The notes under the pieces are model-generated. The model was not told the origin of the DNA, made no database searches, and saw only the letters and a list, made by a program, of their open reading frames with translations. The translations under genes were made by a program, and so were the position numbers. From NCBI RefSeq assembly GCF_000003815.2, contig NC_049993.1:15769367-15833366 (forward strand): 64,000 nucleotides of DNA, written 5' to 3'. The stretch is from Branchiostoma floridae. Its lineage: Eukaryota > Chordata > Leptocardii > Amphioxiformes > Branchiostomatidae. Position 1 is the stretch's first letter; every line of letters starts with the position of its first letter. Shown piece by piece: positions 22,064 to 37,000 of the stretch.

Positions 22064-25000
22064 GTAGGTTAAAACTCGGTTTAGACAAAGAAAAACCGTC
22101 CAGAATTCCATAATATAATCACAGCATGGCCTAAACGTTCCATATTCAGAACAACAACATCGTCCATTTTTAACGTCACTCTATTTTAGCGTGCATGGCT
22201 CTTTTTAAATTCAGGTCCAGCATAAATTTGTACATGCGATTTAGCTGTAGAAACGTGAAAATAGAAATGACAAACGTAAATTAAGGGTAACGGTAGATTT
22301 AAGGTTAGTAATTGGGGAGTGGAAGGTTTAGTAGGGGAAGATTTATGGGTTCGTTGCCCCCCACCCCACCTCAAATAAGAGGCTCCTAAAAAATGCCGCC
22401 TCAGGCCTTAGAAAATTAATGGTCCGTTTCAGGTCAAGGCCTGAAAAAAGAGAACCGAGGTCAGTTACCGAGGAGATTTTTTTTTCTTCTTTTTTAAAAG
22501 ATGTCAGTAGTATAATAACTGTTGTTACTAGTTTAACCAAGGAGCTTTTATCAGATAAAAGCTCCTTGGTTTAACTGTTATATCCAACACAAAAAAACTG
22601 GACTGACCCATATTTTCGACTGAACAGGACCACTCTTTGACAAGGAATGAACAATCCACTGCTGTGGTAACATTAACATTTTGTGAACTAAAAAAAAAGG
22701 AGCAAAAGTAAAAATGCATTGGGATGCCATCAATTTTAATATCCTATTTCATTATTAGTTTATACGGATTCGCAGTAACACTCGGACAATGCAATGTTCT
22801 ATCACAGTAGGAAGTTACGCTTGTTGGAAATAAAACTACAACAGTACAGCATTTTAATTACTCAAATGTCAGGTCAAAAATTTATCTCACTTAAACGTTA
22901 CAGTCAACCCTTAAAAAGGCAAAGCTTTTACCAGGATAAGTTTTAACAGTGGGGTTCAAGAGCTACGGTTAGGAATTGGTGCTGACTCACCATGAAGGAC
23001 CGGGTTCGATTCCCGGTGTACATGGGAACCGGTGAAACAACAAGAGGGGCGAGTAGAACAGAAAGAAACAACATGCCAACACCCGGGATCAAACCCAGGT
23101 TAGCAGATTACAAATCCAACTTGCAAACCACAACACCAAAAGCTCAGAGCTGTTGGCTTGGTCAGCTTGGCAGCATTAAAACCCCAATGTTACAAAGTCA
23201 AGTAACTACAAACAATGCATTTATTTCCCACGGCCCAAGTGCGTTTGTTAAACAGAGGGGGAATGGGGGAATATTTGCTGTTTTTCCGTGAGTACATAGT
23301 GGGATCGTGCACAACATGGCCATGGCACAGTTGAGTAAACATCCTCACAAGCTCATCTGACACTGCATCTACTGTAAATGCATTTAAGTTCGTGGGGATT
23401 TAAATTCGCGGTAGCAGGAAAAGGGTCTTTTTGGTTTTAAGTTCGTGGAAGCACCATGCACTGTAGTCTCTTACTGCCATGAATAAATGTTCGCGGTGGT
23501 TTAAGTTCGCGGTGAAGCAGCCACTGCGAAAACCACGAACATTAAACCACTGCAAATGTTTCTAAATTTACAGTACTACTAGTAGGGCGTGTGGGGACCT
23601 ATCAGTATTGTGTTGCAGGGGAAGGGGTGTAGGGCTTCGTACATTGAGTCCTAAAGGGGAGGGTCTGTATGGAGTCAGGGCAAAAGGGAAAGAAAGATTA
23701 GGGAGGCTGGCAACACTAAAACTCAAGGGAACAGGCAGATATAGCAATGCTTAAGTTTAACTTTAATACAATACTTCACATACCCCCTAAGATTGTCGCA
23801 TGTACCTCTGGCGCTCCATGTACTGAAAAGTAGGTCAGAAATAGTTCACCCCTCATCAAAATCCCCTTTTCCTCCTACCATGGAATTAAATCCTCATAAA
23901 GATATGGTATTGCTGAACATTTTGCACATGCGCTAGAATCAGAGTGGTGCAATTACGATTGGGGTTCTAGCAGAAATTGTTCGTTACATCTAATTGCAAA
24001 AAGCTTATTGCAAAAAGATTTGCTGACCCCATATCAGGTAATATATCTCTTTTGTGAGTCATATGACCCATATTTCATCAAGGCATCATAACTGCCGGCT
24101 ACTGTAAAGTCATTCATTTTTGAGGTAGGCTATGAAATGTGCCTTTCACAGATAAAACAATCAATAGCACTAATAGACTAGTGGCAATTTACACGAAAAA
24201 AGCATATTCTGCAAAAAGATTTTAAGATTGATATGTACAGTATTTGTTAAATAATGTTTATGTTTCAGCAAATGGACATTTTCATGTGACAGCCTTACAA
24301 GTTAATGAGTTCATTAACTAGATTTATTGATTTAATGTATGACAGTTTTATGTTTGGGTCTTGAGTTTGTCAAAGATGCATCAGGCATAGTACTTTGCAT
24401 ACCATTAAGGTAATGGCTGTATTGCATGTTGTTACCTGCGTGTTTCCGTGATCCATAGGCAAGCCATTTTAATTTTCCTGTAATTCGCAGGGTGAGCCAT
24501 TTTGTCAGGTGTAATCAGTGTAAATCAGTGTTGTAGCCAGCCTGAATTTTTTTCCGTATGTTAGGCCACACCAATTTAATTTCTTGGTTCACTGATTTTT
24601 TCATAAAAAATATGGAGCGAGAGGGCGAAATAAAAATAAAAATAAAAATTGTAAAATGGTTGGGGTAAAGGTAACGGCTAATCCAAAACATAAGGAAAAA
24701 AAGCTTTCAGCTTGAAAAAAGTACAAAAACACTATTACTGTACAGTAACAGCACCTGTACCCACACTCTAAGGAGCTTATAATATAAAGGCCAATTTGCT
24801 ACACCAGAAAGTTGGTGAATGGTTTCATTAATGGTGAAAATTTGCTGAGTGGTAATTTTTATTTTTATTTTTTTCCCCAAAAAATAGGAGCGAGCGAATC
24901 CGTGAACCAAGAAATTAAATTGGTGTGGCCTTAGAAAATGGCATAACAATCCATGCACCACTGGAAGATTTTGAAATTTAGACTCTATACAACGCCACTC

Positions 25001-28000
25001 CCTGTATTATACTTATTTATAGATAATGTAAAAAGGGCTTTGCTGCTATAGTGCAAACTTTCGCTGGTTTTCTTGAGATCCTTACAAAATTCTTGAAAAA
25101 TCTGTTCTAAATTCTGTCTATATTTTACAGGCCAATTTCTGTCCATTGAAGGGACAGAAGGCAAAGAATTGGCCTTCTTAAGCAACAAAATTCTCTTAAA
25201 CTGTTAAAGGACATAGGGATGGGTTTTGGCTAGAACCCTTAGTGTAAATTTCATTTAGGATATCCCTATAGCTCAACTGGTAGCAGTCTCATAGTTGCTC
25301 GAGCTCCATGTGTTCCAATTAGCCGAGGGAAAGAAAGTTTCTCCGTCTCACCATTGTTTCGTTGTTCAACTTTATACAATACTGTAAGTGTAACAGTTGT
25401 ACAGTAGTAAAATGCCAGTGGTGCATATTCATCACTGAATTTCTTCAATTTGCGGTGCCTCAAAAGCTAAAATGATTGCAAAAGATTTGACTTTTTACAG
25501 TAACAGGAACCAGAAATTGGCATATTTTCAAGAGTTGCCACATTTGTGAAAAGATTGACATAACAGGTGACTTCTACCTTTTAAGGTGTCAACCTGGAGA
25601 CTAGACTATAAGACTTAATCCACTCATGACCCTCCTTATATGTGAACAAGATGTAAAACATCACTCAGCAAAGCTACATTAACCTTTTTCCACAAAGGTA
25701 ACCTTTTGACACCCAGTTTGTATTGGTTCTGGAGTCAGGTAGCAGGGACAAGGGTTAATGACTTGTTTAAGGAGGTACTGAAAGAAATAAGCATTTATTA
25801 TTGGTTTAAAAATGAAAGGGCTTAATATACAACACTAATGTGAAGTAAATATATACTTTGAAAGACTTATTTGACAGAATTTATACTGTGAAAGAAACTT
25901 ATCTCTTATTGTGTGGACTGTCAATCCTTGTGATACTGTACATTGGTAAATTTTTGCAGTATGAGGGACAAGGTAGTTTTTGCTATTGGCAAATTTTCAG
26001 TTGAAACATTTGTAGAAGAACAGCAGTAATATGACTGGAAATGCAAACACGGTCATTATCTTGCAGTAGCTTACGTCAATGCAAAAATAAAGTCACTGCA
26101 AACGTTTTAAGATTAACAGTATGTCAACCAATTGATTTATTATCAGTTGATTTCCGGTACCTGAATGCTACCAATTGCCTGGCAAAGCAACAAACCTTGA
26201 TGTAATTACTGGTATGGCTTATATTAGCATACGACAATAGCTGGTCATTTTTGTACATTTGTGTACTACTCGTAGGTACTTGATGTTCCATTCAATTTGA
26301 AGGGAAAAAAATAAAACAAAGTAATATTGTTATTTTTGCCATGCATATAATGTACAGAATGTTACCACTTCCTGGCCACTTTAATTCGTTAATCATTGTA
26401 ATTAACAAGGATAATTAGGGGGTTTAAAGATAACTGCTACAGTAATTTGTAGTAGTCTACAACAGGAGAAGATTTTGATACCAACAGACACATCTGCCAC
26501 TTTGAATTAAGATAAACCTTTGGGATTCCAACCCTAAATGGATTCCTAACAATCCTTGTAGCAACTGTTAGGGTTGACAGCTGCAGCAAGTTTTTAGAAA
26601 ATAATTGGCCAAATAGGCTATAGGCAAAGGATATAAAAAATCTTAAATCCAAATCATCTTTTCACTGGCCCGAAATCTAAATGACATATTTTCCTATAAT
26701 CTTAACATGTGACAGCAAAGAAAAAAGCTTATTATTTTTCAGTAAAATAGGGCATTTTTAAAGTATCTATAGCAGCCATTGTTTCAACTACAAGACCAAG
26801 GGGTTGAGACTTTGAGTTTGACGCATTGCAAGGACGTTATATAACATGGCTTTTTAGAGCTATACCACATACAATACTGTAAATAGAAGAGGTACTAAAT
26901 GGGCTTAAACATCCCAAAAACATTTAACTAAAATGGCAGGGATCCTGCAGTTACAGCTGCTTGGAGGTTGACCCAGGGACCATATGTTACCACATGTACA
27001 TAGGGTCATACATGTACAATGTGCATTTGTTCACTAGGCCATGCCAAATAGGCAACACAAACATACTTCACATTACTATACACCGTGGCCTTAGTGTTCA
27101 AGTCAAGTAGGGGGCAAAAGCAATTGTCTCGCTAATAGGAAAGGTTAGATGGTCATAAGATTTTCACTTAGAACGATAACACGATGTCCGTCGTGAAAAT
27201 CACTAATGGACGATAAAATCCTGCATAGAGCTGGCTACTGTAAATTTATTTATCATGGTGATATTTGTGAGAAAATGAGGTTTCGTTGTGTTTTTAATTC
27301 TTGGTTGTAACAATTTTGTGTAATACTACATAGTTATGGAATTATAAGGTAAAGGCATTGTATTTTTGTGATGATTATTTTACTACGGAGAGTTTACTGT
27401 GAAAAAGTGAAAATAAACCCACCACAAACATTTAAGCATTTACGGTATTGTGCTAATTTGATAATTGATATGGTCTTTAGCATGACGTTTGTTGTGTCTG
27501 TTTTTTCTCCCTGGGCATTAGAGGTAATCTTTTGGGTATTGTAAAAAAAAAGTGAAATATGAATATTGTATAAACTTCCTAACATATACGCTACCTTGGG
27601 GAAAAAAGTCATACATCCAGGATGCACCGTAAATTCATGTACATTCACGGCACTTAAAATCTCACTTTAAAGCATGCTAAACCATGAGAGTTTTCAACAA
27701 GTCTTATGTTTGATTTTGCGGTGGAGGGAACTGTAATGTTTTAAAAGACATTTTTGGGGGGTTCATTGAGTTTATTTGCCTGCCATATTGCAAATAGTGC
27801 AGCGCTTTATTCAGTCAGGAGAGCTGGTGTACACTTCTTGTATCGGCCAAATATAAAAAGGGTATACGTATAGCCCTGACGATGCAATATAACCCCTTAT
27901 GTCATACCGGGGCTATGTTAATGTTCAATACGGGTGTTCTGAAGCAGGGGATAATTTTCTGTACATATCACACAGGCTAATTCTTAGTCGCATCACACAT

Positions 28001-31000
28001 CTACTAGTAGGCTTCCATGGATGGAATAGAATGCTAGTTCTACTCCTGCAGTTACTATTTATATATGACAGATGCAATGAAACAGAGTTTGAATATTTCT
28101 ACAATTATTGATGTTCTTAAAGAATAAATTTGTTGAAACAAAATATTTGTGTCAAATTCTATCCTTTTTATGAGTTGTTTGGCAATTAAATCAGCTTTTT
28201 CCAACCTGAGTATGACATAAATAAAATACGGTATTCTATAATTACGTATGTCGACTTACAACTGCTACTACTATTCGACTGAATTTCTATCGTTATAAGC
28301 GATTGTTGATCTCTTATTATTCTAACAGTATGACCCAGACTAATATAGCGTGACGAGTTGTATATTATCCCGGTTAATATTCCTGCATGACAGAAAAATT
28401 ACATCACCCCTTTACTCTGTCATACCTCATTAGGTCTGCTACAGTATTAATTATAGTGGGGGGGGGGGTAGGACATGTCTCGCCTAATTGTTTTAATAGA
28501 ACTCATGATGCGTATCATATACCAGTGATATATCAAGATAGAATTAGGAAAAGCCAAGCTGTTATATGTTAAACTGAAAGGTACTGGAGCTGGAGTGAGA
28601 TAATAATTGTTTTGATTGTATGAATCCATCTTCTAATTAGTTGCTGGCCAATAATTTAGAAACAATGTGAATGTACAAAATCAATGACTAATTTTAATTC
28701 CTTAATGTTTGCAATTTTATTTTCATATTTTATTTAAGCTATTGCTTTCCTGCAAAACTCACCTCACCTGCAAAATTATATCACTGCAAATAAGTGTTAC
28801 CATAATTTTCTACTCAACTCAAGTTTGAAACTTCAGATTTTATTCAAACCTTACATTTTTAAATACAACTTGAAAAAACATTTCCGCAACTTTTGCAAAT
28901 CATAAGTCCCAGCAAAAGTGTATGAAGTTACAGTTTACTAACACCACATAATATTGTATATGACATTCCAGTTTTATATTTCTGTTTGGTTGCGGATTTA
29001 ATTTTTTATAGAACTTAGAAGATGTATTTTTGAAGAGCCATTCAGGATAATATTATGTATCATCTGATAGAAAAAGCCCGTGTGGGTTGCATGGAATGCA
29101 GTTTATTCAGGCTTGTGTGCTATGGCCAATATCTAGCACTGAAATCACACTGGCCCAATCAGACAAATACTGTAAATACAGAAATGTTCGCGGTAGTTTT
29201 GTTTTTGCGATGAACACTTCATTACAAACTTAAAACCACTGCAAACATTTTCCCACTGCAGTATAAGACTGCAGTCTACGTGGCACTACCGCAAACTTAA
29301 AACCATCGCAAACACTTCATTTTCCTGCTACCCCGAAAGTAAATCCCCGTGAACCTAAATGCATTTACAGTATAGGATGACTGCACTGACTTATCTTGCC
29401 GATCAGCACTTTAACTTGCCCCGGGCAATCGGGCCGAATCGACCAATGGACTTGTCTTACGCTGAATCGACAATTGAGTTTTCTACTCAATTGTCCCTCA
29501 TATTTTAGGGCATATCTAGATCTTATTGCAGATCTTATTGGATTTCCCTGTCTCATATAATTTCTGTTGGTCTGTTTGATATATTTGTCTATCTACTAGA
29601 CAATTGTAATCTAGCAGAATTGCCAATTCTATTGGTAGGGATTGGAATCGGAGCTTAAAATCTACAAAAAGAGATCGCAATTAGGAACTATGTGTATCCA
29701 TACAATTGGTGATTCTATGTACCAGTGGTAGAGATTCTGTTCAGAGTCAGAAAGACTAAAAATACCAACTTAGACCTAGTAGGGTAAAGATTGTTGTGTT
29801 TCCTGTTTCAATCCTGAAAAAGATAGGGTCAGTAGCTAGGGATTATCTTTTTTTTTTCTTGTAAATTTTTTAGGCTAGCCAAAGCTCTAGTGGCATAAAT
29901 ACAAGACAGGTTAACAAAGTAAACTGAAATGCATGAGGACACTTGTCTTTCAATGTCAAACTTTAATATTTTGCTTAAATAGATACATTTATCCTTCAAT
30001 TTCATTAGATAGGACTTGCAGCTTGCAGACTGTTTTTACTTCAATAGAAAGCAGGCTGAATAAGATTTCTAACTGTGGTGGTTTTAAGTTCGCGATGAAG
30101 CAGCCATCGCGAAAACTGCAAACATTAAACCACTTCAATAGTTTCTGCATTTACAGTATCTGACACGACTGCCTACCTAAAATGTCTATTGTCGGCAGGT
30201 TTTTCTAGGGTAGGTAGGGAAACAGGAAACGCAACATTTTTTTTCGTAGGCCTTAGCCAGGAATGCTTATTATATTGGTGATTAATATCAACACACAATT
30301 CAAAATCCCATTGCAAATACGTATACAAAGCTGACTGAATTCTTCTTCAGTGTTTTGCTTTAGCACTGACTACTGTATATCAGAGCTATATTTAAACCTG
30401 CCATTGACCTAATGGGTAGGAATTATGCCTATAGGGGGGACCTTGTAATGCGATGCTCAACAGATAGCCAACATTCATTTGTGGGGAGTGTTTAGAACAT
30501 TGAACAGACACAAAATACGTAGTACTCACAGAATGGGGAAGACTGGGTGTCTATGCTGTGACTGCCCAACAAGGGAGATCTCACCTATTTCTCTGGTTGG
30601 TAATAATTATATTTCCCTCAGGGTATAGAGGAAATATATTGATTTTGGTGCTGTCTCATCTTCCTAAATTTCTATCATGTTTGGCAACCTATTTCACATG
30701 GTATAAGTCAAGAAGAAATGAGCAGATGTTTTGGCATGTGGGTAGATTAATTAGAGATAAAGGCATGGATTCCTCATTAGTCTGAGTGGAACGTAATTTG
30801 CATAATTAATGTAGACAAGGTATTTTTGGTGGGAAAGTGTTATTATTTTGGATGGTGACGTAAAGTGGCAAACCTAGATCCACCCTAAAACAGGGCTCAA
30901 AATACCACCTGCATACGCAGGTAAGTGCAGGTAAAACTAGAGCTGTGCAGGTATTTCTGGTCTGTACCTGGTGTCTTCTGGTGTCTATGTCCTGGGTTTT

Positions 31001-34000
31001 ATACATAAATGTCCTATGATGTAAGTTTGTGATTAGCTGCATTGACTGTAACCACCTAATTAAGTATAAAACGAAAAATAGCAATGGTTCCTGAACAATT
31101 TCAGTATGATCCATATTCCTAAATTCAGAGTGGTGCAGGTATGAAATTTGCATAACTTACATAAAATTTGTCTGGTGCAGGTAATTTTCAATGTTACCTG
31201 CACCAGTACATAGTACAGGTATGCAGAAAAAAGTATTTCAAGCCCTGCTAAAAGAACGCAACATACTTGTCGAGAAATATATCTTGCCGATCACCGCTTT
31301 GACTTGCCCTGGGCAAGTGGGCCAATGGACTTGTCTAACACTGAATAGAAAATTTAGATTTCTGCTCACCAAATGTATGCTCATATATAGGGCATATCTA
31401 GATTTCTGTCTCATGTATTTGTGTTGCACTGTATAGATGTTATGTATTAGTCAATAAAAACGCAGATAACGTTATAGCAGAATCGCAAATTCTGCAGGTA
31501 GAAATCGAGCAACATACTTATCGCGAATATTAGGCCTCGCCAGGCTAAAATACGCAAAGCCTGACTAGCTATCGGAAAAGCGCTTTGATTTCTGAGGTTC
31601 AACTCGATTGAGGACCTTATTATTGCCTTAAAGGCGAGGTACGACGCCCTACCCCTTTATACTATTATTATAGTATAGGGGTAGGGCGGAATAGACTTGA
31701 CACTGTATCAAAAACATCACTGTAAGCAAAAAAGTACAAAAAACGTTCACATCTCTTTTGTCAGTATTCACTTGAAATATATATTTTTCATTGCAACATG
31801 GTACTACAGTTAACTCAAAAGAACTGCAAACGCTTCATTTTCCTGCTACCAAAATTAAACATATTTACAGTTACTGTAGATTTGTCTATCCTGTCTGTTA
31901 TAGATTGTTGGCTGCCCAGAACTTTCACAATTTGATTTTCTTCTTTTGTCTCGTAAATTGCTTTCTTATCTTAAGCAGTTTTGCTCGCCAAAATGTGTCC
32001 AGTAAGTCCAATTTGTGGGTGTGGGTATGAATTTTGCATGTCCTTTTCTTGACAAAGGCACATGGAAAAAGATTATGTCTACCACTCCCTTGTACTGTAG
32101 GTCTTGAAATATTTGCACTGGCTTTATTTTCAGTAAGATCTTTCCACCTGGAAATTATCAGTGACAAGTCGGAAATGCGCATTTGCGTTTGTTGGAAATA
32201 CACTTCATCGTAAATTGTAAATATTGTACCGGCTTTTATTTATACAACACAAATTCACCTTTATCTGCGGGGTAACCTATATCTGTTTTTCTTAAAATTG
32301 GGCATTTAGGGATATCAAGTCAACGGACTGTGGTTTGGATATTTTCACAATATTTCAGTTTGAAACCACTGTCCGTTGACTTGCGATCATTAAATGCCTG
32401 TCTTTGAAATCGACGAATGATGTTATTTGTGTATCATTTTGACATATCGTATGAACCTATTCTCTGTTTACTATTGGTTGAGTTTATTTAGTACATATAT
32501 TACATCTTGTATCCGACACTCATTCCTACACATTGTGTAACTCCACTTAAAGTCTTATTCCATTTGCAATAATTCCAGACAATCTATACTTAAAATTTAT
32601 TCTGTTACTATTATTTGAGATACATAAAGTTGATGAACTCATGTGATATTTTGTTTTACATGTATTTTTTATGTTAATGTTGTAGTTTGCACACTCCATT
32701 GTTCTCTTTTAATTTAAGTCCATGCAAAATAACTGGACTTACTGTACCACTTCCATGTACACTACTAAGTGCTAACCTCATGAGAGCCACACCCCTATGG
32801 CCTCTAGGGTGTGTCAAAGTTCACACATGCTCTCTAAACTGGGAATCACATTAGCAAGTCTGACATATCGTCTATGCTAGGACTTATACATGTACATGAC
32901 ATTGTGTGATACAAATCCCACGTCAAAAATGGTACTGTATGTCCGTTTACCTTTGCAGCACATATACACGTACATGCCTGGTGATAGATATAAAACACAA
33001 CACGGTGTGTTCCGTATCACCCGAGGTTCCAGCCCGACCACGGGTTGGTCGGGTTGGATCGCCCGAAGGCCAGAGGGCGATCAGACCCGCGGGAGGACTG
33101 GGACCGAGGGTGATGCAGAATACACCGTGTTGTATTTTGTTTACGTCATACGCACCTTGACTTACTTGACTTAATCCTCTTTGTCCCTTCTGGAGCACAG
33201 GGCCTCGGTGAGATGTCTCCACCTTCCTCGGTCTTTGGCGGTTGTCTTAGCCTCATGCCACGAGGTCTTTGCATGTTGTAGGTCTTTCATGACTCCTCGC
33301 CTCCAAGACAGCCTAGGTCTTCCTCTGCGTCTTTTGCCTTGGGGGTTCCATTCTAGGACTGCCCTCGTAATGGATGGTGGGGGTTTTCTTAGTGTGTGTC
33401 CAATCCACCTCCATTTCCTGCGCCTTATGGTGACCTCCACAGGTTCATGGCCAGTTCTCTCCAGGAGGTCATGGTTGCTGATCTTATTTGGCCACCAAAT
33501 ACCAAGGATGTAGCGGAGTCTTACATTGATGAAGGTTTGGAGTTTCTTCATGTTGGCTTGTGTTACTGTTAGGCCCCAGGTTTCACAGCCATATAGTAGG
33601 ATGGACTTGACATTAGATTCGAAGATCCGTAGCTTTGTTCTTAGGGAGATGTTCCTGGCCCTCCAAACTGGTCTTAGTTGGACAAAGGCAGCCTTTCCCT
33701 TCCCTATGCGGGCTTCCACGTCCTTGGTCGCATCTCCGTCACTGCTGATGACACTGCCAAGGTATGTGAATTCCTTCACTGTCTCCAGCTCTATTCCTCT
33801 GCAGCACACAGGTTTGGCATTCCCCACTGTCTTCACCCTCATCTCTTTAGTTTTTCCTGCGTTGATGATTAGTCCCACTTGGCCTGACTTGTGTTCTAAC
33901 CTCTGAGTCTTCTCTCTCATCTGGCTGATGGTATGGCACAGAAGAGCAAGGTCGTCCGCGAAGTCTAAGTCATCTAACATGTCCGTCAATGTCCACTGAA

Positions 34001-37000
34001 TTCCTGTCCTGGCATCTTTGGTAGTTTCCCTCATCACCCAGTCCAGTGCAGTTATAAATAGCAGCGGGCTCAAGAGGCACCCCTGTCGCACTCCGGTGGT
34101 CATGTTGAAGGGCTCTGTCAAATCTCCTTCGTGGGATACTTGTGCTTGGAAGTTGTTGTAGAAGACTTTGATCATGTTGATGATCTTTGGGGGGATTCCA
34201 TAGTGGGCAAGGATGTTCCATAGTGATGTCCTGTCGAGTGAATCAAACGCTTTTTCATAGTCCACAAAAACAGCATACAGTTGTGAATTGAATTCTGTTG
34301 ATTGCTCCACTATGACTCTTAGGGTTGCGATCTGGTCACTACAAGATCTATTTGCTCGGAAGCCTGCTTGATTATCTCTTAGTTTGGTCTCCATTGCGTT
34401 TGCTGTTCTATTGAGGATGATCCTGCAGAGTAGCTTGCTGGCAACTGAGAGAAGCATGATGCCACGCCAGTTTTTACATTGTGTCAAGTCACCTTTCTTT
34501 GGCAGCTTTATAATAGTACCTCTCTTCCAGTCTGTGGGTGTCATACGCACCAGTCCTGAGAAAACACATGTTTCAATAAAATTAAAAATGCGCCAGATGT
34601 TGAGAAAATTTTGTGCTCTTAAACTAAACAAACATGCAACTATACAAATTTTTATATATATATATGGAGTTGCTTGACCATCACTTAGTTCGGTATTTTT
34701 TAATAATAATAATAAAGTTTATTGCAAATTCTTGCCCGTGGGCTAATTGCAGGTGACATGAATTCAGACAAGGTAAAAACAATTTAATTCTCGAGGTGCG
34801 TGGGTGTAGCCACAGTGATGATACAGACATGATGTCACCATTCCTCCCACTGGTGGGATGGGTGGGGTTGTATTATACTGTAAACTCAGTTATTTTTGCC
34901 ATGACTCAATCACTATTAAAGTTTTAGTTTGCCATTGTCACTATATTAGGTAATTGATACAATAACTAAATTAAAGTTAAACACATATTCAAAATGTGAA
35001 AACCAGGAAATTTTAACCAAGTTGCAAACATTTTGAAGATTTTACAGTACAACAATTACATACATGTACTGTTTACATAAGGAAATGACCATAAACTCTA
35101 TACTCCATTTCGCTCTTGTTAATATTTTCCTGACCCGGTAAGCACTCAAACCTTTAGACTCCATCCAAAATCCGGTCCACCAATTTTTTTAGGTCCGTAT
35201 TTTTTAACTTGTCCAACAAGAAAAAATGGTTTTGTACTGGTACATTTTGTACATCATGCCCACCACTACTTGTACCACTAATACACCTAATGTGAAGCAA
35301 TGGCTGGGCATTGTTATTTTTACAATGGATACCCATGGTTTTAATTGTATAGAAGTCGTTGACTTGTGTTGTTTGTTTGTTTACAGCGAGATGAGGAGGA
35401 GGATGAACGATGGCAGCCTCTAATGGACCGCAGCTGTACTGATGTCATCGCTCTGGTCATCTTCATTCTCTTCTGGGTCGGGATGGTATGGTTACGATGT
35501 TAACTCTTTTTATGTCATACCTGGGCCGTGATAACATTTCATACTGATGTTCCAGACCGGATGACAGCCTTTTAGCTAGGATTTTAATATATGGGGTCCA
35601 AATTTTTTGGTGACTCACAGTGAGTGATATAGATGCCACTATTCTAGGGGGGGTTGGGGGCATCCACCTTCCATGAAGGAGAGTTTTTAAGGGGGAAGAA
35701 ATACTCTAAAAGAGGTCACAGTAGAAGACATAGATGACCTAGTGGCATCCCTGGTCAATCAAAATGTCATGCTTGTCAGAGGAACTGCTCTCAAGTGTAA
35801 GAATGTCCACTGTGTCCAATTTCTTGATATTTTAAGAAAAGCACATCCAGATGACGCCTTGACGCATGCCTGGCTAAAATCCTGACAATTCTTTATATGT
35901 CATACCTGGGACAACATTTGATATGGATGTTCCAAACCGAATGATAGTTTTGATTATCACATGTGCTTCAATTTGTTTAACACAGGCTTCCATCGAATAA
36001 CTTCAACCCATATCACATGCACCAATTATGTCAGAGTCAAAATTCAAATAACAGATTTGAATGTTGGAATTTATAATTTTTTTCTTGTCTCCTACCGCAG
36101 TTCTTCATTGCTGCTTATTCCATAGCGGGTGGGAACGCGTACCGCCTGGCCTATGGGACAGACAGCTACGGTAACGTGTGCGGGATGAAGAACGAGAAGA
36201 ACGCGAACATCAACCTGAAATCTGCCGGATTGGACATGACGGGGAGGCCGTTAGTATACAATCCTTACTGTTCTATTTAGTAAAACACTCTGTAACTACA
36301 GTTTTTGGTAAAACTTTTCTGTCATTTTTGGCAACACCACAAGGGTGTAGACAAGAGAATGATTTGTTTATAGTCAAAGATCATTGGAAACAACTAATGA
36401 GATTTTCTTATGTTCATGAGCTTTTATTCTCCACAAACATTTTGACAGTTGTCTACCCTCTTTATCAGTGTAAAATACTGATGATACATCTTAAAAGCTA
36501 TTAGATTTTCATAAAGATTTCTCAAAGTAAAAAGAATATGATGCATGTAACACAAGAGCATTTACACCAGTGGAAAGAAAAAGAAAGAAAAAGAAACTTA
36601 TATGCATTTCCAACATATTACTATGATAATACAAAATTGTCTGACTTGTTTCAATTTACAGTTTTTTCAACAAATAGTACCAGAGTGAAACTCCCTGCCT
36701 CACGCGGTTGTGATAGCCCCCACAGTGCCAGGCTTGAGGCAGACCCACCATACAATCGATATATCCTTACTGTTCTATTTAGTTAAACACTTAGTCACTA
36801 CAATTTTAGTACTTTGCCTTTGGGTTATATGGGAGTTTCATCATGTAGATATAGATGTACTGTACCCTTCTCTTATGATGTTGAATCCTTGTTTTGCCTC
36901 CTTCTCCCTAGGTATGTGTTCTTCATGGACCTCTTCAACCCTGCGGATGCGCTGGAGATCTGTGTCAGTAAGTGTCCCGACCAGGACCTAAACTCCATCC

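Larger units (their letters stand above)
22064..35386 (+). other. SLC44A1: SLC44A1 intron 1
   Basis: 13.3 kb between the start exon and exon 2. No further exon was recognised. It holds MITEs, tRNA-like sequences, perfect hairpins and one truncated LINE, listed separately. Confidence 0.8.
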
